Shown here: positions 9,833 to 17,412 of the stretch, one piece after another
Position numbering within the stretch: the first letter of the stretch is position 1
Layout: the number at the start of each line of letters is the position of its first letter
NCBI GenBank assembly: GCA_028280945.1
Contig: JANQKV010000010.1
Span: forward strand, 1-64,000
Length of the DNA: 64,000 bases
Reading direction: 5' to 3'
Source of the DNA: Opitutaceae bacterium
Lineage (GTDB): Bacteria; Verrucomicrobiota; Verrucomicrobiia; Opitutales; Opitutaceae
Notes under the pieces: model-generated
What the model was told of the DNA's origin: nothing
Databases searched by the model: none
What the model saw: only the letters and a program-made list of their open reading frames with translations
Position numbers and translations under genes: made by a program

Positions 9833-11344
9833 ATGTCCGACGCTCCAAACATTCTTCTCGTTTGCACCGACTCCCTGCGGTGTGACGCGTTGCGGTGCAT
9901 GGGCAATGCATCTGCCTATTCGCCAAACGCGGATCGTTTGGCCGGAGAGGGTGTGATGTTCACCCAAGCCCATACTGCCAGTCCGGTTTGTTCGCCGGCG
10001 CGGACGAGCCTGCTGACCGGGCTCCATGCTCCGGCCCACGGTTGTCTGGAGAATGGCATGGGGCGTGATCCTCAGCTGGCCACTCTGGTCGATCCGCTGC
10101 GCGAGCGAGGTTACCATACCATCATGGCGGGAAAGCAGCACTTCGGTCCCTGTCCCGGGTTCGATGTTGTAGTCCAGCCCTCCGACGAGGAACTCAGGCA
10201 ACTCGCCGCGACCGGAGAATTCGCTGAAGATCGCAGTTTTGCTGATGTCGGGCAGGTAGTGCGGGACGCTGTTGTTGTGGACCAGTGTCAGCGGGCCATG
10301 CGAGCGGCCATGGCGCGCGGTGAACGTTTTTTCGCGTTCTGCTCGCTGGAGGCACCTCACGTGCCGCTGCACCCGCCGGCGAGATGTGTCGAGCAGGTCT
10401 CGGACATGCTCCTGCCCGAGTTAAATCTGACGGCGGGAGAACCGGACCGGTTGACCGCGTCCCACCAGGACCTGCTGGGTCTCCTCGGGCCCAAACAGGA
10501 GTTCGACGGATTGGCGCCGAGTGACCCGGCGTATTGGGTGGAAGCCGTCGGCCGGCGTTATGACCCGGAACAGGCGGGAGCCATCGATGATTGGCGCCGC
10601 CTTTACTACGCCTACGCGGTCTACGCCGACGAACTGTTGGGGCGGATGTTGACGTTTTTGGATGATCAAGGCGTGGCGGCGAATACGCTGGTGATCTTCA
10701 CGTCGGATCACGGCCAGCAATACTTTGATCACGGTTTTAACGACAAGCATTGCTGGTATGACGAATCCTGGCGTGTGCCGCTGCTGCTGCGTTGGCCCGG
10801 AGTGTTGCCTGCCGGAGAGACGCGCAAGTGCGCCAGCTGGCTGGACATCACGGCCACCGTGATCGCAACGGCGGGTGCCCACTGGCCCGACGTGCAGGGA
10901 TTTGACCTGATCGAGCCCTTGCGAAATGGGAAGGCATCGCCCCGTACCTGTGCAGCGGGCACCCTGTTCAAAAGCTGTGCCTTGGTCACGGCCGACTGGA
11001 AACTCGAGTATCACCTCGAGGAGCAAACGGGGCGACTATATGATCGAATCCGCGATCCAGCTGAACAAAACGACCTGTGGAACTCAGCGGTGCACCGGCC
11101 GTTGAGAGATGCCCTCACGATCGCGTTGCTGAGCTGGCGCGGCGATGTCGAATGCACCGGTCGGCACCGCCGCCGTTTGGTGGCCCGGTCTTCCGTTGCC
11201 CCCGGCGAAGCCGAGCTTGTTGCCCAGCGGGTGGCCCGTCGGGTGGAAGGGTGGACGGGCCGTGAAATTGAACTCCGTTTGCAGGCTGCGGCCGGCCGGG
11301 CGGTCGAAGCCGCTCCTTTTGTTTCTCTCCCAACCGATAACTGA
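9833..11344 (+). CDS. sulfatase (S1 type), no signal peptide
   Basis: 503 residues. The formylglycine motif C-S-P-A-R is at residues 53-57, so Cys53 should be oxidised to formylglycine by a maturase encoded elsewhere. Metal-site elements TDS (12-14) and TSDHG follow the alkaline-phosphatase fold; the usual Asp-Asp pair near the N-terminus is Asp-Ser here. The protein begins directly with the core strand NILLVCTD and has no signal peptide, so it is predicted to be cytoplasmic. It should remove sulfate esters from an imported sugar. It is followed after only 5 bases by a second sulfatase of low similarity. Confidence 0.93.
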   Translation: MSDAPNILLVCTDSLRCDALRCMGNASAYSPNADRLAGEGVMFTQAHTASPVCSPARTSLLTGLHAPAHGCLENGMGRDPQLATLVDPLRERGYHTIMAGKQHFGPCPGFDVVVQPSDEELRQLAATGEFAEDRSFADVGQVVRDAVVVDQCQRAMRAAMARGERFFAFCSLEAPHVPLHPPARCVEQVSDMLLPELNLTAGEPDRLTASHQDLLGLLGPKQEFDGLAPSDPAYWVEAVGRRYDPEQAGAIDDWRRLYYAYAVYADELLGRMLTFLDDQGVAANTLVIFTSDHGQQYFDHGFNDKHCWYDESWRVPLLLRWPGVLPAGETRKCASWLDITATVIATAGAHWPDVQGFDLIEPLRNGKASPRTCAAGTLFKSCALVTADWKLEYHLEEQTGRLYDRIRDPAEQNDLWNSAVHRPLRDALTIALLSWRGDVECTGRHRRRLVARSSVAPGEAELVAQRVARRVEGWTGREIELRLQAAAGRAVEAAPFVSLPTDN

Positions 11345-11349
11345 TCGCC

Positions 11350-12780
11350 ATGAGTTCCCGCCCGCGTGCCGTCATTCTCATCACCACGGATGAACAACGT
11401 ATCGATACTTTGGGTGCGTATGGTTGTAAGGGGATACAGACGCCCCACATCGACAGTATCGGACAGCGGGGAACGCGGTTTGATAATATGTTCACGGTCA
11501 GTCCCTGGTGCATGCCCAGCCGTTGCGCGATGCTGACCGGCTGCTATCCGCATCGCAACGGGGCTTACAGCAATTTCAAATGTCCGCCCCTCAATCCGGA
11601 TCTGCCCAATCTTTATTCGGTGGCCCGGTCCCAGGGCTATACCTCCGCCCATTTTGGCAAGTGCCACTATTCTTCGGTGGAGTATGGATCGTTTGCGCCG
11701 GATGCCACGACGTCGGTCCCGTCGGTGCGAGAACATTACCTGAGTCTTGGCCTCGATCACCTCGCCTTGCAGGACGACAAAAATGTCTCGGTTTGGCAGT
11801 ATGATGATTACAGTCGGGAACTGGAGGCAGCGGGCCATTTGAAGGACTACCGGGAAGCAGCCTGGCACCGGTCAAACGGCGGCGTGTTCAGTTTCCCGGG
11901 GCCGAAAGAATGGCATCCCGACGCGTGGGTGGGAAGGAAGGCAGCCGAATACATCGAGTCACGATCGTCCGCCCAGCCGTTGTTCGCGTGGGTTTCATTT
12001 TCCGGGCCGCATTATCCAATCGATCCGCCGGAGGAATATCTGGAGCGAGTGGATGCCAGCAAACTGCCGCCCATGCCGAGGCGTGAAGGACTTTGGCAGG
12101 ATGCGTCTCGCATCCATCACGAAAGTTATCACGGGAGTGACGGCAACGGCATCGATGGCTGCGGTTATGCCCGCAATCGCGCCTGTGCCAATTTCAATGC
12201 TGCTTATTGGGAACGCATGCGACACCACTATCTGGCCAACATGGCTCTTATCGATGATCAGGTTGGTGAAGTGCTGGCGGCGGTCCGACGCACTTATGGC
12301 GGCGACGCGCTGATTGTGTTCACCTCCGACCACGGTGATATGCTGGGAACCCACGGTTTGTGGGGAAAACACAACTGCGGCTATGATGATGTTTTGCGCG
12401 TTCCGTTCCTGATGCAGGCGCCCCGGGGAACGGATGCCGGACAGATCAATGACACGCGTCGCCAGACCATCGATATTTTCCCGACGCTGGCCGCTGCGAT
12501 GGGGGCCGAGCCAATGCCGGTTGATGGCCGTCTGCTCAGCGATGAGGGCTACGAGTTCACGCTCGCAGAGGGCGGGGGGTTTTACTGCATAGGGAACGAG
12601 CAACACCGGTTGATTCGGGCGGCGGTCCCGGGCCGCACCGAGCCAAGTTTCGAGTTCTTTGATCTGACCCGTGATCCGGTCTGCTTTGAAAATCGCTATA
12701 CCGACCCGGACTATGCGGACGTGGTCCGGGAGTTGAAGGGGCGCGTCGAAAACGATCCCGCCATGCGAGTGATATTATGA
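11350..12780 (+). CDS. second sulfatase (S1 type), no signal peptide
   Basis: 476 residues. Formylglycine motif C-M-P-S-R at 54-58, preceded by SPW and followed by the AMLTGCYPHRNG block; FTSDHGDMLGTHGLWGKH holds the C-terminal metal and sulfate ligands. Like its neighbour it lacks a signal peptide. The difference in sequence between the two sulfatases suggests they act on different positions or linkages of the same molecule. Its stop codon overlaps the start of the next gene in ATGA (12777-12780), so translation is coupled. Confidence 0.93.
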   Translation: MSSRPRAVILITTDEQRIDTLGAYGCKGIQTPHIDSIGQRGTRFDNMFTVSPWCMPSRCAMLTGCYPHRNGAYSNFKCPPLNPDLPNLYSVARSQGYTSAHFGKCHYSSVEYGSFAPDATTSVPSVREHYLSLGLDHLALQDDKNVSVWQYDDYSRELEAAGHLKDYREAAWHRSNGGVFSFPGPKEWHPDAWVGRKAAEYIESRSSAQPLFAWVSFSGPHYPIDPPEEYLERVDASKLPPMPRREGLWQDASRIHHESYHGSDGNGIDGCGYARNRACANFNAAYWERMRHHYLANMALIDDQVGEVLAAVRRTYGGDALIVFTSDHGDMLGTHGLWGKHNCGYDDVLRVPFLMQAPRGTDAGQINDTRRQTIDIFPTLAAAMGAEPMPVDGRLLSDEGYEFTLAEGGGFYCIGNEQHRLIRAAVPGRTEPSFEFFDLTRDPVCFENRYTDPDYADVVRELKGRVENDPAMRVIL

Positions 12781-13805
12781 ACGTTTGGACCATTGAACAA
12801 AGCCACCGTTGGTTTGACCAACAGCCCTATCGGCTGGGGGCCAACTTCTTGCCCAGCACCGCCATCAACCAGTTGGAAATGTGGCAGGCGGAGACGTTTG
12901 ATCCGGAGACCATTGATCGGGAATTGAGTTGGGCGGCGGGTATCGGCATGAACGCGATGCGGGTCTACTTGCATGACTTGCTGTGGGAGGCGGATGCGGC
13001 CGGTTTTGCCGACCGCATCGACCGCTATCTCGAAATCGCCGCGTCGCACGGCATCGACACCATGTTCGTGTTGTTCGACGATTGTTGGAATCGGGAGTTT
13101 GCACTGGGGCCGCAGCCCGCGCCCAAGCCCTCCACCCATAACTCCGGATGGGTGCAATCACCGGGAGTACACGTGGTGAACGATCCGTCGCAATGGGATC
13201 GCCTGGAGCGCTACACCACGGGACTGATGGCTCGCTACGCCACGGACGAGCGCGTGTTTGCCTGGGACCTCTACAATGAGCCTGGCAACGGCGAGGCGGG
13301 TGATGATGCCTTCACCAAGGATCTGCAGATCGATCGGTCGCTGCCGCTGCTGGAGGCGGTTTTCGACTGGGCTCGCTCCGTCGAGAGCATAACCCAGCCG
13401 TTGACCTGCGGGCTGTGGAACTTCGACGACAAGTTTGCGAACCTGAATCGGTTCCAGATGGAAAACTCCGACATCACGTCTTTTCACTGTTACCTGCCAC
13501 CCCAGCCGATGATCGAGCGTTTGCTCACCGTGGCGCGGCCCGGACGTCCCCTGATTTGCACCGAATACATGGCGCGCGGCCACGGCAGCACGTTTGCCTA
13601 CTCCCTGCCACTGCTAAAGAAGTTCAACGTGGGAGCAATCAACTGGGGGCTGGTTTCCGGCAAGTCCCAGACGATTTATCCGTGGGGCTGGACCCCGGCC
13701 AAGGGGAAGCCGGAAGTGCTCTTCCATGACGTTTTTCATCCGGACGGCAGTTTCCTGTATCCAATGGAAAAATACGTATTCGATGCCTTGAAAGTAGACC
13801 CATGA
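12777..13805 (+). CDS. GH5-like (clan GH-A) glycoside hydrolase, cytoplasmic
   Basis: 342 residues. A TIM-barrel with NxMRVYLHDLLW (strand 2), LYNEP with the acid/base Glu168, and ICTEY with the nucleophile Glu263 fits a retaining glycosidase of clan GH-A. It lacks a signal peptide and carbohydrate-binding module, so it probably acts on an imported oligosaccharide after, or before, desulfation. Its start overlaps the upstream sulfatase stop (ATGA) and its own stop overlaps the next start (13802-13805), giving a tightly coupled three-gene unit. Family number and linkage cannot be told from sequence alone. Confidence 0.8.
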   Translation: MNVWTIEQSHRWFDQQPYRLGANFLPSTAINQLEMWQAETFDPETIDRELSWAAGIGMNAMRVYLHDLLWEADAAGFADRIDRYLEIAASHGIDTMFVLFDDCWNREFALGPQPAPKPSTHNSGWVQSPGVHVVNDPSQWDRLERYTTGLMARYATDERVFAWDLYNEPGNGEAGDDAFTKDLQIDRSLPLLEAVFDWARSVESITQPLTCGLWNFDDKFANLNRFQMENSDITSFHCYLPPQPMIERLLTVARPGRPLICTEYMARGHGSTFAYSLPLLKKFNVGAINWGLVSGKSQTIYPWGWTPAKGKPEVLFHDVFHPDGSFLYPMEKYVFDALKVDP

Positions 13806-14680
13806 ATCTTGCCCATACCACTGCCATCGTGACCGGGGCCAGCGCTGGGATCGGCCGGCAAACAGCCCTGCGGTTGGCCCGGGCCGGCGCGCGGGTCGGA
13901 TTGGCCGCCCGCTCGGAAGACAAGCTCCGTTTTTTGCAGGAGGAGATTCATGCCGCGGGCGGCTCTGCGGTGGCATTGCCGGTGGATATCCGGTCCGCCG
14001 CATCGACCCGGTCCGCCGCTGCCAAAGCCGAAAATGAACTTGGTCCGGTGAACCTGCTGGTGAACAACGCCGGGGCGTTCAACGCCATTGGTCCCTTTTG
14101 GGAGGTCGATCCCGAGACGTGGTGGAACGATGTCTCCACCAATCTGCAGGGCGCGTTTCTCTGCTGCCGTGCGTTTGTGCCGGCGATGATGGAGCGCCAA
14201 ACCGGGCGCATCGTGAACGTGGTGGGCGGCGGCACCGGGGTGCCGTTTCCCATGGGATCTGCCTATGGCTCGAGCAAGGCAGCCCTGATGCGCTTCACCG
14301 AATCGATTGCGGCGGAACTTGAAGGCACCGGGGTCAAGGTTATCGCGCTCTTTCCCGGACTCGTTCGCACCGCAATGACCGAGCTTCAGCTCGAATCCCC
14401 GGCGGGGCAAAAATGGCTGCCTCGCATCCGGGAACTGTTTGCCGAAGGGGCCGACGTGCCGCCCACGGCAGCAGCGGAGTTGGTGGCTGAAATCGCCGCT
14501 GGACGTTGGGATGCGCTGGCCGGTCGTGCCACGGATGTGCGGTTTGACCATGTCCGCATCAAGGAGAACATCGCTGTGATCAAAGACCAGGACCTGCTCA
14601 CGCTCCGACTGACTGGTGAACAGTTTCTGGAAGGTTGGACCCAGCGCCGGGACGCGATCCGCTCTGAGCCGAACGATTGA
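13802..14680 (+). CDS. short-chain dehydrogenase/reductase (SDR)
   Basis: 292 residues. TGASAGIG (11-18) binds NAD(P), NNAG is at 88-91, and the catalytic Tyr155 and Lys159 form YxxxK. The position 13 residues before Tyr, where classical SDRs have the catalytic Ser, is Gly142 in VVGGGTG. It likely oxidises or reduces a sugar released by the locus. Start overlaps the glycosidase stop, so it is part of the same transcript. The C-terminal ~50 residues (from about 240) are an extension that I do not recognise. Confidence 0.88.
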   Translation: MNLAHTTAIVTGASAGIGRQTALRLARAGARVGLAARSEDKLRFLQEEIHAAGGSAVALPVDIRSAASTRSAAAKAENELGPVNLLVNNAGAFNAIGPFWEVDPETWWNDVSTNLQGAFLCCRAFVPAMMERQTGRIVNVVGGGTGVPFPMGSAYGSSKAALMRFTESIAAELEGTGVKVIALFPGLVRTAMTELQLESPAGQKWLPRIRELFAEGADVPPTAAAELVAEIAAGRWDALAGRATDVRFDHVRIKENIAVIKDQDLLTLRLTGEQFLEGWTQRRDAIRSEPND

Positions 14681-14690
14681 AATTTCAATC
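14675..14690. promoter_or_regulatory. perfect 16-bp palindrome before the PhyH gene
   Basis: GATTGAAATTTCAATC is fully self-complementary, overlaps the SDR stop codon and lies 68 bases upstream of the dioxygenase ATG. It could be an operator for a separate promoter or simply a weak stem. Confidence 0.35.
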
Positions 14691-14757
14691 AAGGTTTAGC
14701 ACCAAATCGCGTGACCTTAACTTGAACCCCTGAGTGGGTGACGTAGTTTCCGGCGTC

Positions 14758-15741
14758 ATGAAGCCCCTTGATGTTGCTGCTGCCCCCCGCACCGAAGTGG
14801 ATGGATACTTTCTGCCGGATGCTGATCCGGAGACGATCAAGTCGTTTTATGCGCAGAACGGATATTTGGTCATGCAACAGGCATTCGATCCTGCCGAAGT
14901 GAAGGCCCTGTGCAATGAAGCCATCGAGATTTGCCGCGGCAAACGGGGTGCGATCAAGAATGCCGAACCGTTGCCGGAGGATATAAACGATGATGAAGTC
15001 CTGCGCCGGTTCCTTTGCATCCATTTTCCCCACAAGTGTTCGGATCCTGTTCGCGATACGCTGTTTAACCCTGCGACCCTCAAGGTGCTGACCAGTGTGA
15101 TCGGCCCCAACGTTCGTTGCATGCAGTCAATGTTGTTTATCAAATCGGCGGGTAAACCCGGCCAGGCTTGGCATCAGGATGAGGATTACATTCCCACGCG
15201 TGATCGTTCTCTGACGGGCGGTTGGATTGCATTGGACAACGCCACCGTGGAGAACGGCTGCCTGTGGGTCATCCCCGGCTCGCACCGTCCCGGAGTATTG
15301 TGGGAGCAGGAATGGCATGGCGACCGCCGGTTCGATTGCTCCGAGGAAAGCGTGGGTTTCCCCTACAACGATGATGATGCGATTCCGGTCGAAGTGGAGG
15401 CGGGTTCAGTCGTGTTCTTTAATGGCTACCTGCTGCACCGCTCACTCCCCAACAACGCCCCGGAGGGCACCTATCGGCGGGCGTTGGTCAATCACTTCAT
15501 GAGCTGTGAATCGCACCTTGCCTGGGGGCCTCAGCCTGAGGGAGTGACGTCGGCCAAATGGGACAGTCGCGACGTGGTGGTGGTGGCCGGCGAGGATCCG
15601 TATTCCCATCGTGGATACGCTGACGAGCATGAGGTCATCTTGCGCCCCGACGGCCGTAGCGGCTGCATGGACTGGGGCACATCCGAGCCGCGCGTTTACA
15701 AGGACGAGGCCGAAGTGGCGTCGCCTAAGGCCAACGCTTAA
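14758..15741 (+). CDS. phytanoyl-CoA dioxygenase (PhyH) family protein
   Basis: 327 residues from the ATG at 14758; a GTG at 14734 is possible but adds nothing conserved. The Fe(II) ligands are His139 and Asp141 (WHQDED) and distal His227 (GYLLHRSL), with Arg240/241 for 2-oxoglutarate. It should be an Fe/2-oxoglutarate oxygenase. In glycan loci such enzymes may demethylate or hydroxylate a sugar or tail; the substrate here is unknown. It ends the forward series and converges on the next gene with 32 bases between them. Confidence 0.9.
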   Translation: MKPLDVAAAPRTEVDGYFLPDADPETIKSFYAQNGYLVMQQAFDPAEVKALCNEAIEICRGKRGAIKNAEPLPEDINDDEVLRRFLCIHFPHKCSDPVRDTLFNPATLKVLTSVIGPNVRCMQSMLFIKSAGKPGQAWHQDEDYIPTRDRSLTGGWIALDNATVENGCLWVIPGSHRPGVLWEQEWHGDRRFDCSEESVGFPYNDDDAIPVEVEAGSVVFFNGYLLHRSLPNNAPEGTYRRALVNHFMSCESHLAWGPQPEGVTSAKWDSRDVVVVAGEDPYSHRGYADEHEVILRPDGRSGCMDWGTSEPRVYKDEAEVASPKANA

Positions 15742-15773
15742 GCCATTCGATTCGACCGCGCCGGGGTCTACGC

Positions 15774-17396
15774 TTAGTCCGCAGTCCGGGCATATTCGTA
15801 GCGTTCGCGTCCGGCGCCGGCCTTGGGGTGGCCGTGATACAGATAAAGGGCTCCGTAGGTCCAGCCCTTCAGTCCGGGGTAATTGGCACGATCCATGGTG
15901 AGCGCGATGTAGGGCGCCGGATAGCCGTCGGGCAAGGGAATCACGTTGGGCCAGCAGCGGGTGTTTTCACCGTCGCGCCAGGGAGGCTGGATCATGTCGA
16001 GATGACCGAGGGGCTTTAGTTCCGGATACGAGTAGACGTAGAATTTGCGATCCTTGCTGCCGAACATTGCATAATAGCGGGAACCAATTTTTTGCAGCAG
16101 GCAGCCGGTCCCGTTTACTTCGGCCGGACCTGCGATGATCTTGTAAGGACCATCCCAACGGTCGGATTCATACAACGTGGCGGGAAAGCCGGGTCCTCCC
16201 CGGGTGCAGACCAGGACACGCCATTTGCGGGCGTCGGCATCGTAAATGACATGCGGGTCTTCCGCTGCTCCCGGCATCTCCACATCTTTTGCCGCCATGA
16301 TCGAGAAGCCAAAGCGGGGGTCGCGTTCGGATGAGACGGCCCACAACTGTTTGGGAATGTTTTTTTCCGGATCACCGGCGGCGGAGAATCCGACCGTGAG
16401 TCCCCGCCACTCCTGACCTCTCCGATCGTAGAAAATGTGGGAGGCAATTTCATTTCGCAGCAGGCCATCGTCTCTGTCGAAAACGATGATGCCCTCGAAC
16501 CGTACATCGAACACGGAGGGATTCATGCTGAACACGCCTTGCAGCGGATGCGGCAGCCGCCGACCGCGCACCGACATGGTGAACCAGAGTCGCCCCTGAT
16601 CCAGATAGGGTGCTCCGTCTTCGTAGGTGATCGCACAGACGTCGGCCTGGCCCACTCCTGTCGTCAAAGCCGCCTCGACTGATTTCACGGCAATCTCCTC
16701 GCCGGCCTGCAGTCGGGTGAGCAATCGGAAATCGAAGGACCGGATGTGCTCTTTGCGACGGAGGTCAATGTGGTGGGAAAACTCATGAATGCTGACCACC
16801 CGGTTGATTCCATTTTCGACGACATAGATGTTTAAACCCGTCCCCAAGACCTGGATCCGGAGTTTGAACGGTCCTCGGATGGGTTCCCGCAGATCGATGG
16901 TTTCCATCTGGCGCCGAACACCGTCGATGCGAACACTCCAGTGCAGTGACCGACACTGCCCTTCGACAAAGCGGGCAACGATGGAGATCCGGTTTTGATT
17001 GTCGGGCGATGCGAACTCGATCCCGGCATCACCCGATTGTGACGCACTTTGGGGGAACGATACGTCGTAGGTGGCGAAGGGATTAAAACCTCCGATCCAC
17101 AATGCCGATTCCACCGGCTGCCCGGCCGTGGCTCTCAGTCGACCTGCATCGACGGTGTATTCAGTTTCCGCATTCAAGCCAGAGACGACAGGGTGCTGGG
17201 TCCCCAGGTTGATGATCTCGGTGGGCCGCAGACTGGAGAGATGAATGGCCTGGTTTTCGTCAAAGACCAGCCGGCGCACCCCCTCTCGCTTGAACTGAAT
17301 ATCCAGGGGCGTGATGTCGGCGGCGGCTTCGTTGCTGCCCGCGCCAATGGCAGTCCAGCAAACGGCAAGCATCAAAACGCGTCGCAGGTGAGTCAT
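15774..17396 (-). CDS. secreted protein with a five-bladed propeller glycosidase-like C-terminus
   Basis: 540 residues from the ATG at 17396, chosen because it opens on a signal peptide (LMLAVCWTAIGAGS...AAA). The N-terminal ~240 residues look like beta-sandwich (ligand-binding) sequence. The C-terminal half has the repeating pattern of GH32/43/117-type propellers: AEDPHVIYDADARKWRVLVC, GCLLQKIGSRYYAMFGS and WPNVIPLPDG. I cannot place it in a named GH family and cannot point to a catalytic acid pair. It lies 16 bases after the gene at 17413-19254 in one operon, convergent on the sulfatase series, so it likely acts on the same extracellular glycan. Confidence 0.6.
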   Translation of the reverse strand: MTHLRRVLMLAVCWTAIGAGSNEAAADITPLDIQFKREGVRRLVFDENQAIHLSSLRPTEIINLGTQHPVVSGLNAETEYTVDAGRLRATAGQPVESALWIGGFNPFATYDVSFPQSASQSGDAGIEFASPDNQNRISIVARFVEGQCRSLHWSVRIDGVRRQMETIDLREPIRGPFKLRIQVLGTGLNIYVVENGINRVVSIHEFSHHIDLRRKEHIRSFDFRLLTRLQAGEEIAVKSVEAALTTGVGQADVCAITYEDGAPYLDQGRLWFTMSVRGRRLPHPLQGVFSMNPSVFDVRFEGIIVFDRDDGLLRNEIASHIFYDRRGQEWRGLTVGFSAAGDPEKNIPKQLWAVSSERDPRFGFSIMAAKDVEMPGAAEDPHVIYDADARKWRVLVCTRGGPGFPATLYESDRWDGPYKIIAGPAEVNGTGCLLQKIGSRYYAMFGSKDRKFYVYSYPELKPLGHLDMIQPPWRDGENTRCWPNVIPLPDGYPAPYIALTMDRANYPGLKGWTYGALYLYHGHPKAGAGRERYEYARTAD

Positions 17397-17412
17397 GACA
17401 GTGTGCTCGATT

